DNA of 64,000 nucleotides from JACTUA01 sp964551875 (GTDB taxonomy: Archaea; Halobacteriota; Methanomicrobia; Methanomicrobiales; JACTUA01). This document shows positions 15,767 through 24,427 of this stretch, in pieces (the first letter of the stretch is position 1; each line of letters begins with the position of its first letter). The translations under genes were made by a program, and so were the position numbers. The notes beneath the pieces are model-generated. The model worked only from the letters and a program-made list of their open reading frames with translations, had not been told where the DNA came from and made no database searches. Where the stretch lies: positions 1-64,000 of the forward strand of contig CAZKEV010000006.1 of NCBI GenBank assembly GCA_964551875.1. The letters are read 5' to 3'.

Positions 15767-18700
15767 TCACTTCAGGAGTTTCTCGATGGCGATTCCGCCA
15801 AGGGTCAGGGGGGTCGTCGGGTCGGCCGTGTCAGCGGCACCCGGCTGTGTATCGTATACCACAGCGCCCGTTGCCTTGTCCCAGATCCTGATCCGGAACA
15901 GGTCCTGTTGTGGTTTCGACCCGCCGTCGATCACCGAGACGAGGAAGCCGTAGGTCTTCTCCCCCTTGATCTTGCCGCTCCCCTGGTAGAAGGCCTTCTT
16001 TGCCTCCTTCTGGATCACGAGCCAGTCGTACGACATGGAGGTAAAGGCGATCTTCCCCTTCGGGAACTGGAACGCGGTCACCCCTTTGAAGGGCTCCTTC
16101 TTCAGGACCGGGTACCTCGCCAGGAACTCCAGGGTGGCTGGACCGGTTGCGGCCGGATCGGCTGCCAGGGCTCCCGCAGGGGACCTGATGGCCCCCGCTC
16201 CTGCCACGAACCCGCTCTCCGGATCATAGACGATAACGGGCTGGGTGCTGGTGGCAGTTGCCGTGGCATCCCTGCTATCCGTCAGGGTCAGGCTCACCGT
16301 ATAAAAGCCCGGCCTGGTGTAGGCATGAGTCCCGGTCACCGAGCCCGAAATCTCCGATCCGGTCTGTTCGTCGACCACGCCGGCTGACGTGATCCCGTCG
16401 CCCCAGTCAAAGACGGCCGTGTGGGTGTCGGAGGGATCGCGGAAGGCCGCGGTCGCTGTGATCCCGGTGTTCACCAGGGTAGGTTCGGTGGGTGCGGTTA
16501 TGGAATCGATAACCGGGGGCGAATTCAGCGACATCACGACCGTCTCAAAGACCGTGCCCGGCGGGTACACCGTGGTGATGCTCTTGAGGTCAGCGGAGAC
16601 ATCCGCGACCCGGATCACCTCTGCTGTGGCAGTCTTTGCCACGGGATCCACGGTCACCTTGATATAGGCGAGGGCGTACTCGAGGCTGTTCTGGGAACCT
16701 TCGGCCCGCGGGGTCGCAAGGTTGTAGGCAGGCCCGCCACCGGTCCCCGAGACGAAGTAATGGATGTGATTCACCAGGAACCGTTCGTAGGCATGAACAT
16801 GCCCGTTGAAGACCGCGAGCACGTTGTTTGCATAGAACTCGTCCTCCCACTCTGCCCTGATATTCTCATATCCGCCGAAGTGCTTGGAATCGGAACTGTA
16901 GGGCGGGTAGTGGAACGAGACGAACCGGAAGGGTTTCTCCGTTGCCTGGAGGTCTCCCTCCAGCCATGCACTCTGTGTCGGGAAATCCGGCCATGCCCAG
17001 TCATTGCTGTCCAGGATGGTGAAATGCCCGTCCCCGCAGTCGAAGGAGTAGTAGTCAGGGACGCCGTAGGCGGCGACGTAGTTCGGACCGTTGTCATCAT
17101 GGTTCCCCCGCGCCGGGAAGACCGGGAGGCCGGCCATCATGTTCTTTCCGGCTGCAAAGTACCGGTCCCAGTCGTCCATGCTGGCAGCATCGTTCACGAG
17201 ATCCCCGGAGTTGAGCACGAAGAGCACGTCCGGCTCCTCCGCGATCCGGTCCGCGACCAGCTTGTGCCGCTCCAGCTGGCTGTAGGTGGGGAGCTGGTCC
17301 TGCGTGTCGCTGTACATGACGAAGGTGAACGCACCGCTCTCCGGGAAGGTCCGGAAGTGGAGGTCGCCGGTTTCCCGGGCGCCGTACAAGACCCGGTAGT
17401 GGTAGAGGGTATCGGGGGCCAGCCCGGCAAGCGAAACTTGGTGGAGCTGCGTGCTCACCCCGTCGCTGGCGGTCTGGTCGTACGCGGTGTGTGCCGAATA
17501 GTACTCGTCTGTGGCGTACTCCACGGTCATCTCCGTCGGCCTCGCGGTTTTCGCGTTCACCGTCAGGCCGGTCGCCGAAGCACCGGTGAGGTATGGGCCC
17601 CAGGTGAGCACCGGGCGCACCTCGATGAGGTCAGTCTTCGTCTCGGTGTCGCTCCCGGCGATGTTTGTCACCGTGAGGGAGACCGTGTACGTGCCGGGAT
17701 CAGTGTAGATCCAGGAGGGGAACTGCTCGGTGCTGTCCACCATCCCGTCGTTTGTGAAGTCCCAGGCATATGCGAGGGGAGTCGTCCCGGTCGACTTGTC
17801 AATGAACTGCACCTCCAGCGGGGCGATCCCGGTCATCGGATCCGCGATGAAGTCCGCGGCCGGGGGTGTCGGGGGTTCCGTCACGGTGATGAGCCCGATC
17901 TTCGTCTCGGTGCTGCTCCCGCCTTCATTCGTTGCCGTCAGGGAGACCGTGCAGGTCCCGGCGGTGCTGAAGGTGTGGGAGGGGCTCTGTGCCGTGTCGG
18001 TTGACCCGTCGCCAAAGTCCCAGGCCCACGATGTCGGGGAACCCGTCGATGCGTCTGTGAACTGGACCGTCAGGGGAGCATACCCGGACGTGGTATCTGC
18101 GGTGAAGGATGCAACCGGTGCCGGGGGTCCACCTCCTCCGGTATATGTCACCTCAAGATAGGGACGTTTCGTAGCGTCGGCGTATTCACTTGAATAAAAC
18201 TTGACATAGTTAGTACCCTGGGATTCGGTCTGATCCTTTACCAGCCATCCATAATTGGGAGTGCCATCAGTAAATGCCTGCACGTCTGATGTAATATCCC
18301 ACACGACCCAGGAATTCGCAGTTGTCCCGGTTGCAGCACTGGAAATTGGCATGAGAACATTCTTACCGAAAATATTCCTCCATGTTACCAAGGTCTCGAC
18401 CCAGCTCTCGGTTACCCTGTGGACGTCATAGGTCCTGCCAGTGCCGACAACAAGGCTCCAGATGTCAAGATGTAGTGTCGCGGAGTCGATGGAAGCACCG
18501 GCAGGTATCGAGGTAAGATCAAAGTGAACGACTGTCCGCCGGTTCATGCCAGCCCTTGACATCACGTAGAGATAGTCGTGAATATCATCCCCATTTCCAT
18601 CCGGTGAATTCTCCATCAGGAGACTGTCAGCATCGGCAGGAATTGTGACTGTGGTAACCCCTCCCCCGGAACTCTGGACCGTGATATAACCAGTCTTCAC

Positions 18701-19945
18701 CTCGTCGTCACTACCTGCGGAATTCGTAACGGTGAGCTTCACCGTGTAGGTGCCGGCAGCAGGGTACACGTGGGACGGGTTCTGGACCGTTGCATCCAAC
18801 GTGCCGTCGTTCTCGAAGTCCCACGCGTACGTCAGGGGCGATGTCCCCATCGATTCATCGGTGAAGTGGACGATGAGCGGGGCGGTGCCGGTCAGGACAT
18901 CGGACGTAAAAGCTGCGGACGGGGGAACCGGTGCCGGGGTGACAGTGATGTAACCGTCCTTCACCTCGTCATCGGTTCCGCCGGCATTGGTCACCGTGAG
19001 CTTCACCGTGTAGGTGCCGGCCGTATCGTAGACATGAGACGGGTTCTGGGCTGTATCATCAGTCACGCCATCATTGTTAAAGTCCCAAGCCCACGACGTC
19101 GGGGAACCGGTCGATGCGTCAGTGAAATGCACGGTAAGCGGGGCGGTGCCGGAAGTCACATCCGAGGTAAAAGCCGCGACGGGTGCGACCGGGCCCGCGG
19201 AGCTGATGATCCGGATCTCGGAAACGTACTTCACCGAGAGGCCTGTTGTGGTCGGGTAATTCTCGCCGCCCTGGATGTAGTAATACCAGTACTCCGGTGC
19301 GGCAGCCTCGTGCCAGTCGTAGTTCCCGAACGCGTGGATTCCCCACGGGTTCACGCCGTCATCCGCGAACCAGACGAGGCGCATGCCGTCCGTGTAGCCG
19401 GTGTCGGGGTATTTGCCCGGGGTGGCCGGATCAAAGTCAAAATCGGTATACCATGTCAGGACCATCGGCCCCTCGCGGGAGGAGTACCCGTACACGTTCG
19501 CGTACGCGAAATCCTTGGTCATCCCGTCTGATGCGCGGACACGGAGCGTGTCGCCCGGGGACATTCCCCCGACGAGGTTGCAGAGGTCTTTAAAGTCTGT
19601 GCCCTTCGCAGCGCCCATGTCCTTTTCCTGGACATTGGTATCTTCGTCGGGGTTCCAGCGGAGCGCCTGTTCGGTTGCATCATCAGGGTCGTCCACAAAG
19701 ACCGGGCCCTGATGATAGTAATGGATCGTTCCGTCGCCGAGTACGGGCAGCGTATCCCGCATCTGCTGGTACGTCAGGGTCTGTTCGGCGAGGACGGTCG
19801 TCCCGTCGCTCGCGTATTTTACAACATGCACCTGGGTCGTTGCCGCCATCGCGGGTGCGATGAAGAGCGCAAGGCATATGATCAGGAGGAGGTATCCTCT
19901 GATTCCTATCGGGAACAGGGGGTGATTTATTGTTGTGTGTGCCAT
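15767..19945 (-). CDS. Secreted multidomain protein: SUOX-like module, PKD, DNRLRE, purple-acid-phosphatase-like domain
   Basis: 1392 residues. Signal 1-34. Module A (35-250; FKDLCNLVGGMSPGD, GMRLVWFAD, GLSVKYVSEIRI); two PKDs (252-425); DNRLRE-type domain (427-605; RRTVVHFDLTSIPAGA); two PKDs (608-777); FN3-like plus calcineurin-type metallophosphatase (777-1140); PKD (from about 1155); post-PKD C-terminal domain (1242-1392). Metal-binding motifs of the phosphatase are all visible: YSDTQDQ, NSGDLVND, ARGNHDDN, SFHYPPYS and NGHVHAYER, so it may be active as an extracellular phosphoesterase. Start: ATG 19945 has GGAGGAG 5 nt upstream. ATG 19951 is the alternative. Two long upstream frame extensions are ignored. 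It follows the 398-residue gene by about 13 bp. Confidence 0.85.
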   Translation of the reverse strand: MAHTTINHPLFPIGIRGYLLLIICLALFIAPAMAATTQVHVVKYASDGTTVLAEQTLTYQQMRDTLPVLGDGTIHYYHQGPVFVDDPDDATEQALRWNPDEDTNVQEKDMGAAKGTDFKDLCNLVGGMSPGDTLRVRASDGMTKDFAYANVYGYSSREGPMVLTWYTDFDFDPATPGKYPDTGYTDGMRLVWFADDGVNPWGIHAFGNYDWHEAAAPEYWYYYIQGGENYPTTTGLSVKYVSEIRIISSAGPVAPVAAFTSDVTSGTAPLTVHFTDASTGSPTSWAWDFNNDGVTDDTAQNPSHVYDTAGTYTVKLTVTNAGGTDDEVKDGYITVTPAPVPPSAAFTSDVLTGTAPLIVHFTDESMGTSPLTYAWDFENDGTLDATVQNPSHVYPAAGTYTVKLTVTNSAGSDDEVKTGYITVQSSGGGVTTVTIPADADSLLMENSPDGNGDDIHDYLYVMSRAGMNRRTVVHFDLTSIPAGASIDSATLHLDIWSLVVGTGRTYDVHRVTESWVETLVTWRNIFGKNVLMPISSAATGTTANSWVVWDITSDVQAFTDGTPNYGWLVKDQTESQGTNYVKFYSSEYADATKRPYLEVTYTGGGGPPAPVASFTADTTSGYAPLTVQFTDASTGSPTSWAWDFGDGSTDTAQSPSHTFSTAGTCTVSLTATNEGGSSTETKIGLITVTEPPTPPAADFIADPMTGIAPLEVQFIDKSTGTTPLAYAWDFTNDGMVDSTEQFPSWIYTDPGTYTVSLTVTNIAGSDTETKTDLIEVRPVLTWGPYLTGASATGLTVNAKTARPTEMTVEYATDEYYSAHTAYDQTASDGVSTQLHQVSLAGLAPDTLYHYRVLYGARETGDLHFRTFPESGAFTFVMYSDTQDQLPTYSQLERHKLVADRIAEEPDVLFVLNSGDLVNDAASMDDWDRYFAAGKNMMAGLPVFPARGNHDDNGPNYVAAYGVPDYYSFDCGDGHFTILDSNDWAWPDFPTQSAWLEGDLQATEKPFRFVSFHYPPYSSDSKHFGGYENIRAEWEDEFYANNVLAVFNGHVHAYERFLVNHIHYFVSGTGGGPAYNLATPRAEGSQNSLEYALAYIKVTVDPVAKTATAEVIRVADVSADLKSITTVYPPGTVFETVVMSLNSPPVIDSITAPTEPTLVNTGITATAAFRDPSDTHTAVFDWGDGITSAGVVDEQTGSEISGSVTGTHAYTRPGFYTVSLTLTDSRDATATATSTQPVIVYDPESGFVAGAGAIRSPAGALAADPAATGPATLEFLARYPVLKKEPFKGVTAFQFPKGKIAFTSMSYDWLVIQKEAKKAFYQGSGKIKGEKTYGFLVSVIDGGSKPQQDLFRIRIWDKATGAVVYDTQPGAADTADPTTPLTLGGIAIEKLLK
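15826..16138. repeat. 313-bp direct repeat, copy 2 (3' end of the 1392-residue gene)
   Basis: Second copy of the segment at 10501-10813, on the same strand and at the same place in the encoded C-terminal domain (LEFLARYPVLKKEPF through AADTA). Confidence 0.85.
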
Positions 19946-19958
19946 CGCCATCTCCTCC

Positions 19959-21155
19959 TCACATATTGCTGTGGTGGTGAGTGACCACCAGTCTGACGTA
20001 GTCGGTCTCGATACGCGAGAAGAATACTTCATCCCCGGGAGTATTTTCAACCGCAAGAACTGTCACATTGCCTGAATTGACGTAGTTGGTGATGCCCGAG
20101 GAAATCTCTCCGGTCAGGGTAACTTCTTCGCCGCTTGGGGTGCTGTCGAGTTCCTGGAATCCCGAGCCATCCCAGATATAGAGGCTTGTTCCATTGGCAC
20201 TGCCGCCGGAATCATGCCAGCCTCTCCCGTTCCATGTGATGACCAATTTCTCAAGCTTATTGACAGGGCCATCCTTGTCTGTCGCCGTATCAATTGAGAA
20301 GTTGAACCTGTGCGCTGCATAGGAACCGGCACTAAAGTCGATCTGGAATGTTCCCTCGTCATCAGCGATGTTACTGGTTGAACCTAATGGATTACCCGGT
20401 ACGTCAATCGAACTAGGTGGATCCGAGCTCACCTCTCCCTTATACGCCCATCCCGTTGTATCACCGGTCGTGTTGAAGTCGTGCCGGTGCGGCGGGTAGA
20501 TCTTGAGCTGGTTCACGTACTTGACGGACAGTCCCTTTGCCGAGGGCCAGATGCTGCTGTAGTTGTACCGGTACCACGGTGCAAGGGAATCCCGCATTTC
20601 AACGAGCGTGAAGTTCAGGGAGTCCGCAACGCCGTAGGGGTCTGGCCGCGGGTTATAGAAGAACGAGCGGATACCTTCCGAATACCCGGGAACTGGTCCT
20701 GACACGCTGTCCCACCAGGCGAGGACGAGGTTCCCCTGGCCGCTCGCAGGTTCATAGATATTCGTGTAGTTGAAGTACCGGGTCATGCCGTCGCTTGCCT
20801 TCACGAAGATCTCATCCCCGGCAGACATACCGCCCACGAGGTCTGTCAGGTTGCGGACATACGTTCCGTTGTGCCCGTAGTAGAGGATCATGTTCTGCCC
20901 CGCCGTCCCGTAGGGATCAGCAGAGTTAAACGTTGGTCCCTGCATGTAGAGGGGGCCGTTGCTGTCGACGTTTAGGAATGACGACTGCATCTGGCTCCAC
21001 TCCCGTAATTCTGACCTTTCGGCAAACGAGTAGTTGTTTGCCGCGTACTTGATCACCGTGACATTCTCGCTCGCCGCAGATACCGGCGCGGCCAGTATCC
21101 CGCAGAGGACGAGAAGCAGGGTGAAAACAAGAAATCGTTGGCTCAGCCTGTTCAT
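19959..21155 (-). CDS. Secreted protein with N-terminal SUOX-like module
   Basis: 398 residues. Signal 1-28 (LVLCGILAAPVSAAS). Module A (about 28-225) keeps VRNLTDLVGGMSAGDE, SDGMTRYF, LVLAWWD, GIRSFFYNP and GLSVKYVNQLKIY but lacks the Cys of the DLC motif found in most of its neighbours. The C-terminal half (230-398) is a beta-rich domain of unknown family with HDFNTTGDTTGWAYKGE, KLEKLVITWNGRGWH and a final FFSRIETDYVRLVV, suggesting a jelly-roll or carbohydrate-type module. No anchor is seen. It is the first gene of a probable two-gene operon with the phosphatase protein. Confidence 0.75.
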   Translation of the reverse strand: MNRLSQRFLVFTLLLVLCGILAAPVSAASENVTVIKYAANNYSFAERSELREWSQMQSSFLNVDSNGPLYMQGPTFNSADPYGTAGQNMILYYGHNGTYVRNLTDLVGGMSAGDEIFVKASDGMTRYFNYTNIYEPASGQGNLVLAWWDSVSGPVPGYSEGIRSFFYNPRPDPYGVADSLNFTLVEMRDSLAPWYRYNYSSIWPSAKGLSVKYVNQLKIYPPHRHDFNTTGDTTGWAYKGEVSSDPPSSIDVPGNPLGSTSNIADDEGTFQIDFSAGSYAAHRFNFSIDTATDKDGPVNKLEKLVITWNGRGWHDSGGSANGTSLYIWDGSGFQELDSTPSGEEVTLTGEISSGITNYVNSGNVTVLAVENTPGDEVFFSRIETDYVRLVVTHHHSNM

Positions 21156-21550
21156 ATGAAAACACCGAAGTACCGAACCAAATCGATGGATCGGTATTGG
21201 GTTCTGGTTTCACGATACGATAAACATTTTTATTTGAATTCTTTCATTAGTAAATTAGACTAAGTAAACTTTTTTGGAGACAGAATAAGATTTCAGGACA
21301 TCCTCAGGTTCGGGAAAAAGGACGAGCGATGTATGATTTTCCATAAACGCGGAAAGACGCAGCAACCCGGAACTCGATCCATTTATCATGTGCCGTTAAA
21401 AATGCAAGAAACGGGATATTCGGGTTCGTATTGAGAAAATTTCATCTCTTTCTTGCCGGATACCGAAATACGGGCAGGATATACAGGAAAAAAGAGGCAT
21501 CACCTTCCAGAGGGATTGATGCCCGGGGAAAAAAGGAGCGAGGGCCGTCC
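21156..21550. other. Intergenic region: promoter and terminator signals
   Basis: 395 bp. Near 21225-21260 an AT-rich stretch gives AATTCAAATAAAAATG on the minus strand, a TATA candidate for the gene starting at 21155. At 21529-21534 the minus strand has T6, placed to terminate the 459-residue gene. Nothing else is recognised. No credible reading frame is seen. Confidence 0.45.
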
Positions 21551-22930
21551 CTACCACCTCCGCGTTACCCGCAGGCAGAGGGTGGCTGCCCCGAGGGCAC
21601 CCAGGGCCGCCATCGCACCGAAGCCGGGGATGCCCGAGGGCTTCGTCTCTCCTGCCGCGGGTATGGCTCCGGTACTGCCGCCCGTCACCACCACCGCCCA
21701 CGTGCTGAACCGGTTCGTGGTAGCGGTGAGGGTCCGGGCGTTCGCGTCCACGGTGGTGGAGAGCACCGTCCACTTGCTGTCAGAGCGGTCGTACCGGGCC
21801 AGCGCCAGCTTCCGGGCATCATTCCCGGCCGCCTTCAGGTCGGCGTCGGAGTACCGGACGGTGACGGTGGCGTCCTTCGCGAGGAGCCCCATCACACCGT
21901 CCACGGAGAAGACCGTGGACGCGGCCTTCACGCCTTCGGGGAGCGGCGGCAGGTCGCCCCGGAAGGGCACCACCGAGACGGTGCCGCCGGAGAGGAACGC
22001 CCCTTGCGGGAACCGTACCGTGATCTCGCCGCCGGGGGTGGCCAGCGTTGCCGGGCTGTCAGGGGAGACCGCCACGCTGGCTTCAGCAAACGGCGGGATG
22101 TACTCCTCCTGCACGGTGAAGGAGTTACTATCCTCATCCAGCACAGTCCCGTCCTGGAGAGTCATGGTGGACTTCACTGTGTAGGTGCCGATGGGGAGCC
22201 CGGTAGTGATCCCGGTCTCGAACCGGACCGATTGGCTCGGGATCATCGCCCGGGAGAAGGGCTGGCTCGCTGCCGTTGCCACCGTGCGCCCCGCCGCATC
22301 TGTGACGGTCAGCCGGTTCACCGCCCCATAGTAGTGGTGGTTCCCGGTATTCTTCAGCACCGTAGAGACTGTGATGGGCTTCTGTGCCACCACCTCCCCC
22401 ACAGAGACCGAGGTGATCTCGCCGGTCTCGACCAGCTTGGTGCCTTCGACGGTGAGCATCACGGGCACCAGCACGGCAGTGGCAATGGCCGCCTGGCCGG
22501 TGCCAGAAGCCGCCGGGTGGATCAGGATCACGGCGTACTGCCCACCATCGCCCACGTCACGGGGTACCCTGATGGTGGCGGTGAACTCCCTCCGGTCACC
22601 AGGCTGGAGGCGGACCGTAGGCGACGGCACTGAGACGATGGATCGGGCGGAGTAGGGGCTGGTGTCCATGTCAGGCGTAAGCCCTGCGTAAGAACCTGCA
22701 TCCAGGGACTGGCCGAAGCCCAGGATCTCGATGGCGTATTCCGACGCCGCATCCTCCGGCTTGATGGAGATCGCCATCGGGAAGATATAATTCGTTCCGG
22801 GCTTCACGTCCATCATGATCTTGGCACCTTCCACCTTCAGGGCGGCAGCGGGAATAATCAGCGCGGCAATAAGTACCAATAAAATTGTGGTGATACCCAG
22901 ATGTGAAGAAGATACTTTGTTGCCAGTCAT
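21551..22930 (-). CDS. PGF-CTERM surface protein with DUF916/WxL-interacting-like domains
   Basis: 459 residues. Signal 1-30. Residues 35-165 (MMDVKPGTNYIFPMAI, SVPSPTVRLQPGDRREFTATIRVPRDVGDGGQYAVILIHP) have the layout of DUF916, the first domain of Gram-positive WxL-interacting proteins. 165-260 (KPITVSTVLKNTGNHHYYG) resembles their second beta-sandwich. 275-430 is another beta-rich region. The tail KPSGIPGFGAMAALGALG, then a hydrophobic stretch and RRW, is a PGF-CTERM signal, cut by archaeosortase A and lipid-linked. The next gene downstream encodes a WxL-like domain, which fits a scaffold-plus-ligand pair. The DUF916 assignment is by pattern only. Confidence 0.75.
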   Translation of the reverse strand: MTGNKVSSSHLGITTILLVLIAALIIPAAALKVEGAKIMMDVKPGTNYIFPMAISIKPEDAASEYAIEILGFGQSLDAGSYAGLTPDMDTSPYSARSIVSVPSPTVRLQPGDRREFTATIRVPRDVGDGGQYAVILIHPAASGTGQAAIATAVLVPVMLTVEGTKLVETGEITSVSVGEVVAQKPITVSTVLKNTGNHHYYGAVNRLTVTDAAGRTVATAASQPFSRAMIPSQSVRFETGITTGLPIGTYTVKSTMTLQDGTVLDEDSNSFTVQEEYIPPFAEASVAVSPDSPATLATPGGEITVRFPQGAFLSGGTVSVVPFRGDLPPLPEGVKAASTVFSVDGVMGLLAKDATVTVRYSDADLKAAGNDARKLALARYDRSDSKWTVLSTTVDANARTLTATTNRFSTWAVVVTGGSTGAIPAAGETKPSGIPGFGAMAALGALGAATLCLRVTRRW

Positions 22931-23020
22931 CGAGCGTAATCCTCCATAGTGATTCTTTTTGGAAAAATAAAGAATTATGATGGGAATCAGACGGATCCCT
23001 CCCGGTGAGCAATCCGCTGA

Positions 23021-23515
23021 TCAGTTTGCATTTGCCGTGAACGTGATAACTATTTGATAAACCCCGGCTGCATCACCAACTGAGATTACCTGCCTCACAT
23101 ATGCCGTTTTTGTAGTACCTGATGGAGCTGGAGCTGTCCCGGACATGAATGAAGGGTCAGGCAAATAAGTAGTTGGATTTGCTGCTTGTCCGAAATTGAA
23201 CTTCGCGGCGAGTTTTAGCCCAGTTCCATCTGCCACCGTGGTCATGTATCCGTTATTGGTTGCTTTTGCGTCGGTGGCAGTTACAGACCAGCTCGCAGAA
23301 TTCGTAGTAACATTAACAACAGACGATCCCGTTGCAGGAGTTCCGTTGAGCATAGTAGCGAAAGGTATCGCCGCAGGAGCAACCGATAAAGCCACAGTAG
23401 GTCCAATCGTCCCTGACACAGTGACGTTATCCATATCCGACGCCGCCGATACCGCTCCCGGGAGCACCAGGAGCACCAGCAGGGCTGCAAGGCCCGCTAA
23501 GAGCATCTTTCTCAT
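23021..23515 (-). CDS. Small secreted WxL-like beta-domain protein
   Basis: 164 residues. Signal peptide (LLAGLAALLVLLVLPGAVSAAS), then one beta domain with NVTVSGTIGPTVALSV, SASWSVTATDAK and a C-terminal YQIVITFTANAN. The same domain closes the 857-residue protein at 25296 (STWHVSVKDAK to VYRIVITFTGYAD). The two-tryptophan/ITFT pattern recalls WxL surface domains, although the canonical WxL tripeptides are absent. ATG 23515 is chosen with GTGAGGTG directly ahead. The upstream GTG in frame is part of that ribosome site. It precedes the DUF916-like gene by 90 bp on the same strand. Confidence 0.75.
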   Translation of the reverse strand: MRKMLLAGLAALLVLLVLPGAVSAASDMDNVTVSGTIGPTVALSVAPAAIPFATMLNGTPATGSSVVNVTTNSASWSVTATDAKATNNGYMTTVADGTGLKLAAKFNFGQAANPTTYLPDPSFMSGTAPAPSGTTKTAYVRQVISVGDAAGVYQIVITFTANAN

Positions 23516-23758
23516 CTTGCACCTCACACACCCTGCGCAACAGGGTGAACGGGAAAGACTTGAGGGGATGGTCTATAAAGGTTGCGAAACTTTTCTCAAA
23601 AGTTAATTAAACATAATTTACCTGCCGGAGAATGTGCGGCCTCCCCACATGCGCTTTGCCGGTGGTTTTTCCCCCTGCGTAAGGGTTCCTCGCAGATACG
23701 TGAACCGGGAGCTTTTATATCCTTGATGCCAGATCAGAGGGGTAGGCGCGGGCCTGCG
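23516..23758. promoter_or_regulatory. Promoter region of the WxL-like gene
   Basis: 243 bp. The minus strand shows TAAATTATGTTTAATTAACTTTT around 23598-23622, then CCTTTATAGACC near 23572-23583 as possible TATA and start region. The part from 23640 to 23758 holds no clear signal. Confidence 0.4.
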
Positions 23759-24427
23759 CTACCGCGGGATCAGTTCACGGATGATCCCTGCTTCCGCCCG
23801 CATGAACCCGGCCTGCTCCCCGGATATGAGCCGGAACCGCTCGAAGAGGGTCACCCGGCTGGAGAAGACCTGGAGCTCGGCGCTGGCGGCCCGGTAATTC
23901 TTTCTCAGGATCAGCTTCTCTGTGATCTCCAGGTGGAGGGAGAGGAACCACTTCACCCACCCATCCACCGGGAGGGTCGCGATGTACCCCTGCAGTGCCT
24001 GGACCCGGGTCAGGGCACCGGGTTCCGACACGGTGATGTACTCGGGTTTCGTCTCCACGTCAGAGGTGGCGGCGTTTGAAACGGTGAGGATGACGGTATA
24101 GCTCCCGGGTCGGTGATATACGAAGGGCGGGTTCTGCGCGTCGCTATCCACAATCCCGTCCCCGTCCAGATCCCAGGCCCACGTCGTGGGGTTCCCGGGA
24201 GAGCGATCGGTGAACTGTACTGTCAGGGGGGCGTCGCCACTTCGGGGCGCGCCGGTGAAGTCCGCAGAAATGCCGGTGTCCGCAAGGATCGTACCCGAGA
24301 TGGTCAGGGACGCGCTCCCGTCCGCCGCTGGGGCGGATGGCGCAAGGGGGATAAGGAGAAGCAGGAGGATGGCGAGGAACTCCACTTTCCTGCCCGGTGT
24401 CCCGTACATAATTCTCTCCGTCATCAT
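23759..24427 (-). CDS. Secreted PKD protein with C-terminal helical domain
   Basis: 222 residues. Hydrophobic signal (FLAILLLLLIPLAPSAPA), a short beta region (SASLTISGTI), one PKD domain (TTWAWDLDGDGIVDSD to TKPEYITVSEP) and a C-terminal helical bundle of about 80 residues (VQALQGYIATLPVD to IIRELIPR). This helical unit, with L-x-x-x-N-Y-x-A-A-x-x-x-L pattern, is often found at the end of exported repeat proteins. The ATG overlaps the upstream stop by 4 bp (ATGA), so the two are translated together. Confidence 0.75.
   Translation of the reverse strand: MMTERIMYGTPGRKVEFLAILLLLLIPLAPSAPAADGSASLTISGTILADTGISADFTGAPRSGDAPLTVQFTDRSPGNPTTWAWDLDGDGIVDSDAQNPPFVYHRPGSYTVILTVSNAATSDVETKPEYITVSEPGALTRVQALQGYIATLPVDGWVKWFLSLHLEITEKLILRKNYRAASAELQVFSSRVTLFERFRLISGEQAGFMRAEAGIIRELIPR

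Noticed and set aside
15138..15770. 210-codon minus-strand open frame as an intact gene
   Set aside because: Only its first part matches the PGF-CTERM paralogue, and the match then continues in other frames, so the region is a pseudogene followed by non-coding DNA.
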